A stretch of 64,000 nt of DNA, from contig JAHQRK010000002.1 in the NCBI GenBank assembly GCA_019828595.1, positions 1-64,000 of the forward strand, in the 5' to 3' direction. The translations under genes were made by a program, and so were the position numbers. Origin of the DNA: Aphanomyces cochlioides (lineage: Eukaryota > Oomycota > Saprolegniomycetes > Saprolegniales > Verrucalvaceae). The notes under the pieces were generated by a model. The model was given only the letters and a program-made list of their open reading frames with translations. It ran no database searches and was not told the origin of the DNA. Below are positions 10,001 through 21,331 of this stretch, in pieces; the stretch's first letter is position 1, and each line of letters starts with the position of its first letter.

Positions 10001-11148
10001 GCCCGGGGCTTGTCTCATGTTGAACTTGCTAAGAGCATTTACGGGCTCAAGCAAGTTCCTAGGATTTGGTATCAGCTATTGAATGACTTTCTTGTTTCAT
10101 TTGGTTCTGAAAAATGCAGTAAAGAATACTGCTTCTATGTTCAAAAGTGGGAGACAGTATGGATCAATGGCTAACCGTAGTCGTTTATGTTGATGACCTC
10201 ACAATTATATCAAGGAGCTCGACGTTAGTTGACAAGCTCCAATCTGAGTTGTGCAAAAGATTCAAAATGAAAGATCTAGGCGATTTAAATTACATCCACA
10301 AGATTAGAATTGAGAGAAATCTAAGTCTAAAAACAATGACTATGTCACAGTATATCCTCGACTTGCTCGAGAAGTATAACATGGCTAACTGCAAACCAGC
10401 CCAAACTCCGCAGTTAGTGGGAGTAGAACTGTTTCCTGAAACATCTCTCTCTCCTACTGAGATAGTTAATCAACCATATGACTATAGAGGGTCAGTGGGT
10501 TCCCTACAATATTTAGTTAGAGGCACACGACCAGACATAGCAAACGCTGTGCGATCTCTTTGTAAGTTCCTATCATGTTATAAAAACTACATTGGGAAGC
10601 AGTCCTGAGAGTACTAAGATACTTGAAAGGGACGTCCACATATGGACTTTTTAAAGATGAAAACCAAGCGGGTGTTTCATTAGAAGTCTATACGGATGCG
10701 AGTTTCGCGACTCAGCATAAAGAGCGTAAATCAGTAACAGGTTATTTAGTTATAATAGCCGGTGTCACTATTTACTATATCTTGGTGCAGCTCTAAGCAA
10801 GTATGTGTTTCAGTCTCGACGACTGAGTCGGAATTGGTCGCTCTAAGCGAGGGCATTAAGGAAAGCGAATGGGTCTGTCACCTACTCAGTGAGATGGGAT
10901 TCAAACCATCTGGACCAGTTGTTGTCTGGTGCGACAACACTGCAGCGATAGACATAGTCCACAATCCTGGAAATCACAAAGCCAGCAAACATATCGAAAC
11001 TAGATATCTATTTGCAAGAGACTTAGTTGAAAAGGATACAATCAAAGTCAAATACTGCAAGACAGAGGAAATGCTTGCAGATATCCTAACTAAGGCACTG
11101 CCGGTGAAGCAAGTCCAATTCCTGCTTTATGCAACGGGTGAACGATAA
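7048..11148 (+). pseudogene. Ty1/Copia retrotransposon polyprotein, decayed
   Basis: The order is gag, protease, integrase, RT, RNase H, typical for Copia. Gag-like sequence starts near 7048. The protease region (7620-7890) has LDGGCEHHMT where DSG is usual. The gag-pre-integrase zinc region (8040-8210: WHGRLGN, CKMCVLAKHKRM) is followed by an in-frame TAG at 8365, then the integrase core (NGGSEF, SPVENGSAER). RT begins near 9590 after further stops and frameshifts; its motif A reads QMGVHTAFLNG, with Gly where the catalytic Asp should be, while YVDD (10186) is intact. RNase H shows YTDASF and ends with DILTKALP near 11100. Several stops and frameshifts make it inactive. Confidence 0.9.
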
Positions 11149-12732
11149 ACAGCACAATTAACAGCAGAATTGGGATAAGTAATGAAGTATCCGCAAAATT
11201 CGGAAAAATTTGCGGAAATTGTGTAAAACTTCCCTTGAGTCTCCCGAACGTCACGTTTCCATCCCTTGAAGGCTTGAAGTGTCTGTGAACGACGAACTTG
11301 CCACGACAAATTTTGCTTGGGTCAAAACTATCCTTTCAACAATGGAAATTCTAACTGAATCTCGGGTTGATGGCCGAATTGATTGTGGGGCACATTTCGT
11401 GATAGATGCTGAGCAATATTTGCCGAAAGGAGCGGCTTTAGTGCTTCCACACTGTGTCGTCATCTCATTTTGTCAAGGTAAACAAGGCTCTTCTCTACTT
11501 GACAGACTCTAACAGGCGAGAATTCCCATTGCAAAGAAAACAATAATGAAGTTAACAAATGTAATCATACAGTGGACTATTCATCACTAAATTCGCGAGC
11601 AATAATTAGTCTCACAACAGAGTTGAGATTCTAACTTCCATAGACTTAAAACTTTAATTCAGTCGCTCTAGTAGCAATCAGTATGTGCGAAATGGCAGCC
11701 TTATTTTTGTAACCATCGTTATGCTTTGGCGCCGAGGCTGCTCAAGCATTGTTCATAAACACATGTACTGTACACCAGAGCCATTGGCCGAACCGGTGGA
11801 ATAACCATTAAATTGGAGGAAGTACAGGCCAGGCTGCAACACCGACACGCTTTGTGTGTCTTGAGATAGCTTATAGTATTTATGACATCGATTCTCCACG
11901 AGAATCCATGTGAACTTTTGACTTTTCGACTCTATCTAGGTGCGCATCGGATGATCATTTTCACTCATGGCGTTGTGGGCTCGGTGTTCTCACCTGCAGC
12001 GTGGTCGCTAGAAGATTGTAGCCGCGTTCGAATGCATATCAACTGCCGTTCAAGATGGCGGCTTACTTATCAATATGGACACTTGCACATCGTTGCACAT
12101 CAACTAAAATTAGACAATCTAGACATGTAGAACGGTTAGACTCTAGACTAACCTCATCAAATGCATTCCAAAACTTACTACCATTAGCTCAGACCCCCTC
12201 GAGCGGGAAGTCAGAACATTGAATTCAATCTTGGAGAGACTTATCCGAGCAAATGGAAGACACGCGTGACCGGACTGGGTCGCAGTCCAGCAACTCGGCA
12301 GCTCATCAAGATGGGCCGGCCGCCAACGACAATGTCGAACAGCCCCGTTCACCCATGGCAGACACATCTCTATTATCCCGGAGTGTCAGAAATGATATTG
12401 TATCCGGACTTTATACGGATATTGGAGATTCAATCTTATTTTATTACATGTTTTCGGCAACAAACACATAATACATTCAAGTTATAATATAAACTATATA
12501 AACATATATATTTTTGCTGCCATCTCAATTGCCTGCTGCAATGATACTCTGTTTCAATATGTCTACAACGGCTTCTACTTGGCTACGCCGTTCTTGTGTC
12601 AGTTTCCTACCCACATGATTCTGCCTCACACAAAATACCTGTCTTCGTGGAAAGACAGTGCTTTCAACGAGAGGACAGGTTTACATATCCATGTCATATC
12701 TATATATAGGAGTCGGACTCCTTCAAAGTAAC
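11149..12732. other. Region after the Copia element, no recognised gene
   Basis: Short frames only. A degenerate TATCCGGACTTTATACGGATA inverted repeat lies near 12400-12421, related to the CCGGAT palindromes of the PLE tails. No direct 3' LTR of the Copia could be found here. Confidence 0.4.
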
Positions 12733-12885
12733 AATAGTAACAAGTTCATCAACCAATCATATTTAGTATAACATTTGTTACATTACCATATGTTGGTGGT
12801 TGGTTATGCTTTACTGTGTGCATCAGCTGTGATGTGAAGATGAATGCTCACAACTCAATTTTCTTCCTCGGAACTGAGCGCCTTC
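12733..12885 (-). repeat. Inverted copy of the Copia LTR-like segment
   Basis: Reverse complement of 6888-7027, sharing the AACATTTGTTA, CATATGTTGGTGGTTGGTT and CTCAATTTTCTTCCTC words. It may be a solo LTR from a second, oppositely oriented insertion, or the result of an inversion. Confidence 0.6.
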
Positions 12886-13058
12886 TAGCTCTACGTATAC
12901 TGCATACCCTTCTCTATTGCTTGCTTTCGGCGTGTGTGTGATTCAGAGGTGGAAAAACAATTTGTTTTTTAGGATTGGTTTTTGGTTTTATTTTATTCGC
13001 CAAAAAATCATAGTAAAACCATGTTAAACCAATATTTCATTCATTTTTTAAAATTGAT

Positions 13059-13295
13059 CTATACATCACCTTCGGAAAGGCTATCTTCTGAGTCGTAACT
13101 TTCTTGGTCATTGCTATCAACAGCTTCAAAGGCTTTGTGGTTCGTTTCAATGAATACAAGCTTCATGACACTTTGTCTAGACAGAGAATTTCTGGGTTTT
13201 GAGTGAATAAATGCTCGGCGTGAGCGCAAAATGTCCCAAGAACAATCTTGAATTATTTTCTTGGAAAAGCGACGAAATTTCGTGACGAAGGTCAA
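13059..13295 (-). pseudogene. hAT-like transposase dimerisation-domain fragment
   Basis: The minus strand encodes about 78 residues; the core SWDILRSRRAFIHSKPRNSL, then SRQSVMKLVFIETN, follows the pattern of the hAT C-terminal dimerisation region ('ERxFSxAGxIxxxKRNxLSxxxVxxLxFLxxN'). An acidic tail (DSEDSLSEGD) closes the frame. The rest of a hAT transposase is absent. Similarity is judged by pattern only. Confidence 0.45.
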
Positions 13296-13812
13296 GCGTG
13301 AAAGGGACTTGGCGAAGGTGAAGGCTCTGTTATCGTCTCTCTATGGGAAACTGAATTTCGAAACAACTACGATGGAAAAACACATGTCTAGCGATATTTC
13401 AGAGGACAAACTAGAATAGAAGCATGTTTTAAAAAACAAAATTCATTTAACCAGTTTCGAATTTAATATAAAAAAAAACAAAATAAACAAACAGAAAATA
13501 AATTTATTCGTGCCACCCCTGGTGTGATTGTTATATTTACCCCTCTTCATAAAATATACTTTATTTTATAACTTGAATATATTATGTGTCTGTTGCCGAA
13601 ACCATGTAATAAAATAAAAATGAATCTCCCATATCCGTACAAAGTCTATCATTTCTGAGAGCTAGACCAGTTCAAAACTGCACACATTTGCTTTAAACTT
13701 CACAGCCGTACTAGACATCTATGCATGAAATACTATCAGACACAACTCATGCTGCCCACAGCCACAATAGATAGCCCGCACACACAATTCGACTACCTGC
13801 GGCCACAATAAA
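13296..13812. other. AT-rich gap
   Basis: Low-complexity A/T-rich sequence and a few CCACAATA-A/GATAG repeats at 13760-13815. No gene seen. Confidence 0.4.
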
Positions 13813-15972
13813 TAGTCAACATGCATTACAAGGCACCCGTCCATGATTTGGAACTACTTACGATGAAGTACGTACTTGCCAAATTCAGGCTTTACCTGTT
13901 GGGCTCACAGTCTACACTGACAACACGTCATTACACATGGCTGTCAAATCGCCGCACATTTCAGACCGCATGGCTCGTTGGTTGGCGTTCTTCGCCGAAT
14001 TCAACATGACTGAGGAATAGAAGCCTGGTCAAGCGAGCGTCCTCGCCGATGCCCTCTCCCGGTGGCCGCATGAGCCTCTTACCCTTGGTCATGAGACCAT
14101 CGTCCACTCGGACCTGTACAACCGTATCAGGTCGGGTAAGGACCCCGCTTGGAAAGCAGTCTTATTTGAGTTGGGCGAGCCACCCCAGCATGTCAGTCGC
14201 ACGCTGCAGATTGAGCGTTACTCTTTGCACTTTGGTCTCCTATTTTATCGCCACACTGTGGACGCGACACCGTATTGCACACCGATCTCATCGCTGAATT
14301 CCATGATACCCAAGTGATGGGCACTTTGGTCGCGACAAGACTTACGTCGCACTGGCGTGCACCTTTTGGTGGCCCAGAATGTTTAAGCAGGTATCCCGCT
14401 ACATCGCGTCTTGCGACACCTGCCAGAAGGTGAAGGCATTCCCGAGCGTTCACGCTCCATTACAAACTTTACCGATCCCCGAAGACCTGTGGCCGTCCAT
14501 GAGTATGGACTTTATCTTCGGGTTGCCCCGCGATCGCCGGGCAACACGGGCATTTGGACATGCGTCGACCGTGCCTCGAAGTTCCTAGTGGCTCCTCCGG
14601 TGAAAGAGTCCATTTCGGCGGAACAATCCATGAAATTATTTTTCGACCATGTCTATTGCCGCTTCGGGCTGCCTTCCACGATCGTTTCCGATCGTGTCCC
14701 CCCGATTCACGTCCCAGTTTTGGACGGCACTATTTTCGCTCTTGGATAGCAAGCTGGCCATATCTACGGCCGACCATCCTGAAAGCAATGGTCAATCTGA
14801 GCGAGCGAATCGCGTCAATGAAGATATATTGCGCAGCTTTGCGCGAGGACGCCAGAAGACCTGGAGTTCTATGCTCCCTCGCGTCGAGTTTGCCTACAAC
14901 ACCTTCGTCAATGCCTCGATGGATTTTCTCCCTTCTATGTGAACCACTTGCGCGAGCCGCGCCTCGCCTCAACTATGGATCGTCCTGGTTTAAGTGGGGG
15001 AAGATTCCCATGGGCCGCGTCGACCCATTCTCCAGGGTGGTTTCCCGTATTTCCTGTCGACGGCCCACCCGCGCGAACAATCGCATCTGTTGAGTATTTT
15101 GTGAAGATACGAGAGTCCATCATTCTCCAAGTACAAGACAACCTTGCAAAAGCCCAGGCCAAGCAGATCGAGAATGCGAACAAGCATGGAAGAAGAAATA
15201 AATCATCATTTGGACTCGAGGACCAGGTCCTCTTACGCAGATTAGCTGTGTAAGCTCCAAAAGCGATCCTGGGCAACGCTAAGCTCCGTTTGCAGTGGTG
15301 GGGCCCGTTCCCTATCATACAAGTTGTGAGTCCAACATCCTATCGATTGCAACTGCCCGCAGAATGGAAAATCCATGACGTATTGTACGTTGGCAAACTC
15401 AAGCGGTTCATACCTCGTCATGTGGTGGATCTTGAAGAGACAACGTCGCAGCAGAATCCACGAGTGGAGCTGCCACAGAATCTTGACTTGGCGCCGAGGC
15501 TGGCGCAGGAAGGAGCTCCTTCAAGCGATTCTCAATTGCATGTACAGTGGGGCAAAGAGTCATCAATTCTGATTCAACCGATCCAAACTAAATTTCAAGA
15601 CATCCAAATCAGTCCGAAGATCCAGCAGAGATCGCTGGAGGGATGCCTCTTGGTACTCGCGATTCGTCATCCACTTCCCTCCAAAATCTGGACGCACCTG
15701 CCCCTGTTCAGCTTGCGCGGCATCATGGTCCGATACAGACGCGCGTCGATTAAGCCGATCCCCTGGAGATGTCGAACGAGAACGACGGCGCGAGCGCGAA
15801 CGGGAACGCGAGCGTCTCGCTGACCACGACGCGTGAGAATAACCTCGCGCGGAATCGCGGACACCATGTCCGGTTCCTAAGGAAGCGAGCGGAAGATTTC
15901 CCTACGCGACAATCAGAGCGAATCAAGAATCGCACAACAAACATGCAAGCGGTGGATATCCATCGCGACTAG
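13813..15972 (+). pseudogene. Ty3/Gypsy pol remnant (RNase H, integrase, linker), older copy
   Basis: This is a decayed relative of the chromovirus at 52.8-59.7 kb. It starts inside RNase H (APVHDLELLTMKYVLAKFRL corresponds to PVHDLELLAMKYALVKFRI in the younger copy), followed by the integrase zinc finger (SCDTCQKVKAFPS), the core (MSMDFIFGLP, HPESNGQSERANRVNEDILR) and the tail with WKIHDVLYVGKLKRFIP. Frames jump many times. Gag, protease and RT are missing, so it is 5'-truncated. The final frame stops at 15970, where its stop overlaps the stop of an antisense frame through a CTAG palindrome. Confidence 0.88.
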
Positions 15973-16564
15973 TTCAGTCGGGGTACATGGTTACGCGTCG
16001 CGGCATAGACCGCCAACTCTTCAAGCGTCCAAGCATACGACCCAAGAATTTCTCTCACCTGGCGCTCGCTCTTTTCAAGATTCTCAAGATCCACACCACA
16101 CAGCCGCGTATTCGACGGTAGTCTCGCCATGGCATGGATTGACGGGACAATATCCCTTGGCAGTATGGACAAGACCATGGATGTTGCGTCTGGCGTTCGG
16201 CTGCATTCCGGCCAGGCAGTCCTTCTCCGCGTGGGCACGACCATAGTCATCCCATTGTTGAGGATCCATGATGAAAGGATTCATGAAGAAGATCAATTCC
16301 AACAGACGGAGGCACGCAAATTGCCTCGCGCAGATCGCGCGACTTGGCAGTGATCGCTGAGTGAGGCACACTCGGTGGGTAAGCCCACTGATCGGCGGCA
16401 GCTCGAAGAAACGCGCCTGCTCGTAGCTGTCCGCATGAACGCCTCGTTGAAGACATCCTGATGGTGATCGGCCCACTCCAGCGCATCAGAGTATCGCGCG
16501 CGCATCGAAGCGATCGGGTCACTCTCCACCAAGTTTCGAGACATCTCTCAGTTGCCAGCCACAA
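15969..16564 (-). pseudogene. Antisense ORF of the older Gypsy element
   Basis: Tail-to-tail with the Gypsy pol end, the minus strand carries collinear frames reading, in order, DPIASMRARYSDALEWADHH, NPFIMDPQQWDDYGRAHAEK, GETTVEYAAVWCGS and ERQVREILGSYAWTLEELAV. The same order and motifs occur in the antisense ORF of the young Gypsy (NPVIIDMAEF, NETKFEYVAIW, FQERVVNFARE), so I take it as a real, decayed, element-encoded gene. Function unknown. Frameshifts separate the segments. Confidence 0.6.
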
Positions 16565-16644
16565 GACAAGATGGCAGTCAAGACCGTTGGCCTCATTTGA
16601 GTGTGGGAGGGTGCAACAGAATGATGATCGACGCCATGTCGAGA

Positions 16645-16676
16645 GGGAATCCGGATAAAATCCGGATAATAGAATA
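16645..16676. repeat. ATCCGGAT-type inverted repeat
   Basis: GGAATCCGGATAAAATCCGGATAATAG contains two ATCCGGAT words close together. The same word forms the palindromes of the PLE tails and recurs near 12400, 22598 and 48170-48222. Confidence 0.55.
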
Positions 16677-16740
16677 ATTGCCTCGTATAAGTACTAGAGC
16701 TGGAAAACCACCAAAATTCAAAATTCGATTTGAACTCTCT

Positions 16741-17466
16741 TGTCATGGAGTTCTTTGTGTCTGACGACTACCTGACTCACGCTGTCAAGTTGAACATTAC
16801 TCAAGAACCAACTGAAGAGCACGAATGCATTTCCGGACGTGTAATCAACACCATAAAGAATCAACGTTGGTACCTTTGTACACAAACGGAACTGCTTGGA
16901 CGAACTGAGTCTTCAACATGGGTTTCGGGTCCAACAGAAGTGTAGAAATACGAAGTGCGGTAAATGGACATGCAACAAATCCTCTTGCACAATTTACGTT
17001 TGCGCAAGTCTCCGCAAAGATGAGCCAATTTCGATCATGTCAATGGACTTGACTCACAACCATGCCTTCTTTTACAACAACACAAAATCACCCCATCCTG
17101 CTGTGACCAATGACATGGTATGTGCATTCTTCTGGAAAATTCTAGGATCTACTCCTGTGGCATCTTCGTCAATTTGGAAGAAAAATCATGCCAATGTAGA
17201 GTTTGGTTTGACACGAAAAAGCCTTGCATTCATGCACTTCGATGCTACGGAGCATTAGGATTAAATCCAACACAGCACATGGATGCTACGTTTTCAGTAA
17301 AAACTTCAAGAAAATATACGAAGCAAATTTGACGCCTGTTCCGCCTGATAACCTGTCGCACGATTCTGCGTCCAAAGCTCCTAAAACGTGCGATCCTATG
17401 GGAGACAAGTCAAAGCAAGGACCAAAGCCAAAGCGGCGTAAAGAGTCGAAAGGAATGCGCAGTTAG
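16741..17466 (+). pseudogene. Mutator-like (MULE) transposase remnant: FLYWCH-like finger joined to SWIM finger
   Basis: The first part (16741-17060) reads as a FLYWCH/FAR1-like zinc region with paired cysteines and DLTHNH. After a short stretch comes a SWIM finger: EKSCQCRVWFDTKKPCIHAL, i.e. CxCx(n)CxH, near 17180-17240. The C-terminal tail is basic (KQGPKPKRRKESKGMRS), as in MULE/FAR1 proteins. The DDE catalytic domain that should sit between the two fingers is missing and frames shift at least twice. It is an internally deleted, dead copy. Confidence 0.65.
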
Positions 17467-17484
17467 ATTGTCATCAAGATCATT

Positions 17485-17698
17485 CGTTTGGTATTATTGA
17501 TTTGATACAAGTTTTGGGTATCGGCGCAATCGAATCACGCCAAAGAACCGATCCGCGAATCGATCACATTGGCTGATTTTTCAATGTCAGTATTTGATTG
17601 GTCACAATGGGTCCTAAATGTCGTATTAGCCAATCAAAACGATTGATAAACGACTCAAGAAATCACGCCGATATCCGACATTTTGCTCGAAAGCACAA
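17485..17698. repeat. Possible MULE terminal sequence with an inverted relative at 25.2 kb
   Basis: The stretch with GATTTGATACAAG, GAACCGATC, CCAATCAAAACGATTGAT resembles the reverse complement of 25185-25340 in word order (GATTTGATACGAAT, GAACCGATCACAAATCGAT, AGCCAATCAAAAG). By position it could be the terminal inverted repeat of the neighbouring MULE. Similarity is loose. Confidence 0.35.
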
Positions 17699-17700
17699 TA

Positions 17701-19813
17701 CCATAAATGACATGTAAGTTGGGACCCCTTGAGACAATTGTGATGGATAACAACTGCAAAATATTATATTCTGTAAATCGATGAAATTATACATTTTGAC
17801 AGAACACAATATGTAGGGTGCACTAATATTAAATATTGTTAACTGAAGTATCTATGATGAAAGTCTATCAATTTCAAAAAGCATTAAATTTGACGAAATT
17901 ATCAGTCAATCATATCAGTTGCCACATCAAAGTGTTTTGATGTTCCATCTCGTCAAATCAATCATGGTCAAATATTTTCAAACAGAGGACCCAAGACAAA
18001 CTCACTTTTGAATTTACTGTCTCTCACTCAGTGTAATAAAATTATTTATTGCATTGATTTTTGTCTGCATATTTTTTTCAATCTTTTTTGGAAATTTGAG
18101 CAAAAAGCTTTCAACGTCAAAAGGCCCGCGAACCTAGTAGTCACGGGACCGCCTCGGCCACGCCCATGATATTGCTAGGCCGGATACCGGCGTTTGAATA
18201 GCCGGAGTTCTTGCACAAGACTTGACACAATTTGGCCATAAGGAAATTATGAACAACGTTGCAGTTAAAAACTATTTACAATCAACTGTCGTTTGAAACT
18301 TCAGATTGATATTGACAATAAATTCCGCATTTGATGAAGCCTTTCACAATTGTTTGTTTGGGCAACTGGTCCCATACCTCATTCACCCAGTCAACAAGAT
18401 CAAATCTCGTTGGGTATTCAAGTTCTCTCTGCCGATCGCCTAAATGCTTGATTGATTGAGACAAGTGAGCTAGCCATTTCTGTCGGATGCCATTTTTAAA
18501 GGGACGCATCCACGCCATGTCGGCAGGTTGGCATTTCCAGGTAAACGTTGCCGGGAATTTTTCCAATATCACTGACAGACTCTTAGCGTACTCGACGACA
18601 TCAGACGTGAAGTGCGCGCTAAAGTCGTCCCAAAGCAGCAGTATGTTTGGTTAGGACTTGCCTTTTCTGTACCCAAAATGATATTTCAGGAAGGCGATTG
18701 AAATCGAGCTGTTCCACCAAGCGCTTAGGTTGCCGTATATTTGGCTTGGGTGACGATTTTGAAGCTCTTCAATCTCCGACCATATTTTGATACCAAAGCC
18801 ATGTCGTTGCTCTAGGTTTTCAACCACCACAGCAGGATTTTTTGACATTGCTGATTTTAGGTCAAGAAACAAAGGGTTCTTTGTGCCATTAGTGTCGGCA
18901 AGGAGCATCGCGGTCATTCTGTCCTTTTCGTGCCGTGTGATTTTGATCCACACGTGCTTTGTCCCTTTTGTGTCAATGGTCTTGTCTGGTAAGAGTTCAT
19001 CATAATTTACTGCGGTTTGATCGGCGTTGTAGATTTCAACAATATTGTTCTCTAATATGAGCTCCTTGATTTCATTTGAAAAGCGTTGCAGCACAACGTC
19101 GCCATCTGCTTCGCTTGTTTTCCCAGATCGCCCTTTCATTCGCATCGATAATTTCCACCTCGCCATAAAACCGTTGATCCATCGTGAGCACGCTTTAAAT
19201 TGTTGCAATGACAAACCAGCAGACTTAGCGACATCATGGGCCTTGGCCGCAAGGAAGAGACGACTCACAGGGATGCCATCGCGGCGAAGGTTTTGAACCC
19301 AAGTTGAAATTTCCTCTTCTTGTCCTTTCGTCAATGTTGTCACAGTAAACATGGCCCTGATCGTCTTCATGTGCTTAGTAGCTGGATTGGTTCCCATTTT
19401 TTCAATGTTTGAACGGTCTTATTGCCAGCGGGCAATCCTTTTCCATTGCAGTTTTCTTGAGACGCCACTTAACTCACCAAAAAACTTGACGACTGCCTTG
19501 TGAATTGAGTGATCTCTTGCGAAGTTGATGATGGCGAGCCTCTTTTTATACGTGAAGTAAGCACATTGATGCTTTGGTGGTGTCCTAGCGACCTTTTTTA
19601 TTGATGGTCGTCCTGTTAGTTTCTGATGAGGCTCATTCGTGTTCAGTGGCGCCATGAATTCCAATGCTCCCGCCAACACCAAAATTGACCCCTCCAAACA
19701 GTATATATTAAGTTGGGGAGAATTCAATCTAGCGAGGTTCCTCAACAATTTATATGCATGATATATCAAAACAGAGAGTTTTTTAATGGTCCCAACTTAC
19801 ATGTCATTTATGG
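17701..19813 (-). mobile_element. pogo-like DNA transposon with perfect 26-bp TIRs and TA target duplication
   Basis: The 26 bases at 17701-17726 (starting CCATAAATGACATG) are the exact reverse complement of 19788-19813. Both ends are flanked by TA (17699-17700 and 19814-19815), the target duplication of the Tc1/mariner/pogo superfamily. The 2.1-kb interior codes a transposase on the minus strand with only two nonsense codons. Identical TIRs point to a fairly recent insertion. Confidence 0.88.
18282..19655 (-). pseudogene. pogo/Tigger-like (DDE_1) transposase with two in-frame stops
   Basis: From an ATG at 19655 (MAPLNTNEP) one frame runs for 458 codons, broken only by TAA after ARWQ (about 19424) and TAA after RKGKS (about 18651). 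An N-terminal helix-turn-helix (YKKRLAIINFARDHS) is followed by a CENP-B-like helix region (CSRWINGFMARWKLSMR) and the DDE_1 core: IYNADQTAVNYDELLP, LLLWDDFSAHFTSDV and QPADMAWMRPFKNGIRQKW. The first two catalytic aspartates are present. Both stops are single-codon events, so the copy died recently or the stops need checking against reads. Confidence 0.85.
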
Positions 19814-19854
19814 TAAATGCATTCTCTTTTTTTGGCTAGAAGATTCTATAAGTT

Positions 19855-20060
19855 TTCACTGTGTTCTAGTAATTGTTTGATTACTATAATGCTCTAGTGG
19901 TTGTTTAAGTACTATAGTGTTCTAGTAGTTCTTAAAGTACTGTAATGTTCTAGTAGTTCTTAAAGTACTGTAATGTTCTAGTAGTTCTTAAAGCACTGTA
20001 ATGTTTTAGGTATTATTGAAGTAGTATAATGTTCTAGGAGTTAATTAATTACGAATTACT
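19855..20060. repeat. 28-bp minisatellite, about seven degenerate copies
   Basis: The unit TGTTCTAGTAGTTCTTAAAG-TACTGTAA is repeated in tandem; the middle three copies are nearly identical and outer ones diverge. It starts about 40 bases from the right end of the pogo-like element. The remaining sequence to 20198 is AT-rich with no gene. Confidence 0.85.
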
Positions 20061-20198
20061 GTAATCTGCCAGAAGTTACTGTGAGACTACAACTTTGAAA
20101 GCTTTAGAAGATTGCATAAAGTTTTCACTTTATCAGTATTTCATCAAAAAACAAAATTGCATTATACTACTCTGGTCCACATTATTTGTCACATATCA

Positions 20199-20818
20199 GT
20201 TAGCGACACATTTTGGGTCAGCGACACATTGTGGGTCAAACTGTATACAAAAACTTTGATTGGAAAAGATGCGAGTGGTTAAAAATGAGATACTTCAAGT
20301 CGTCTGATTGGCTTGAAACTTGTAAAATATAATCCTTCAATTCTCACGAATTCTGAGGTATTTTTAGATTATTCTTATTCCCTCATGCGCCAAAGTTGAG
20401 CAAGGCAGCATTCACATACAAAACTCAAGATAAAACTTTGGAATGATATTTTTTTTGGAGGTGAAATGGATAATTAGAATACTCGAAAGACACTCTACAA
20501 GCTTTGAAGTCGCGTTCCACAACACAATCAGCTCAAAATATGACTGCCAATTGCTTGGTATCCTTGGTTGATGCAAATCGCGCTTCAGGTCGCAGCACTG
20601 TGGTTGTATGACTCACAAAATGTCGCATCCAGTTTTCCTTAAAATTTGACATTTTGAACTGTGAAGTATTCAATCATGTAGCTTCGTTGTGCAATGTCAT
20701 GAGCCTACGTGAACTACGTTTTCTTTCTTCTTTGTAGTAATGTCATCTATGACTATAGATTCCATGTGGAGGCGAAGATATCACCCGCTAGTCTTTTGAC
20801 CCACTACTTGTCGCTAAC
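20199..20818. mobile_element. Short non-autonomous element (MITE-like) with inverted ends
   Basis: The left end GTTAGCGACACATTTTGGGT-, with the word AGCGACACAT...GGGTC duplicated, is matched in reverse complement by the right end (GTTAGCGACAAGTAGTGGGT). The interior has no transposase. The target duplication could not be fixed. Confidence 0.5.
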
Positions 20819-21329
20819 GGATAGTTTTTCCATTGGCAAAATTTCTTTGATTTCTGGGTATATTGGGCTCCTGATTGGTTCATTAAGAAGTAATAACCGT
20901 GCTCTTTGATTGGACTATCTGCAAGTGCTCTGAATCAAATTCAATTGAGAGAAACAACTCCTTAAACACAGACTACTCTACTGTAATCATGAAAAAAGTT
21001 CAGGTGTGCAGTCGTAGACCACTATGGCGTCCACTACACAAGACAATCATATAAACTACCTTTGCAGAGTGTCAATCAAGCGCTCATATACCGCCAAGAC
21101 ATCGATGGGATTTCGAAACGTGCTGTGGAGTCTCGTTCTTCCCGAAATGCATCAACATCACTCATACATTAGCCAAGATTAAATTAAATGTTGTACTTTT
21201 AGCCAAAAAGTTGAAGTAAAATTTATACTTAATTAAACTATTGCCATAACTTAAAACAAGACAAAACAATATGACAAATATTGCGGAACGGAGTAGTACT
21301 GAATTATAGAGCTAAGATAGCATTCGTAC
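20819..21329. other. Gap without recognised gene
   Basis: AT-rich sequence between two short transposable elements; nothing identified. Confidence 0.4.
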
Positions 21330-21331
21330 TA

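Noticed and set aside
11149..11560. 3' LTR of the Copia element right after RNase H
   Set aside because: No stretch here repeats the segment before the Copia start in direct orientation.
13059..13295. A complete small gene here
   Set aside because: The frame has no ATG context of its own and fits only as the last segment of a hAT transposase.
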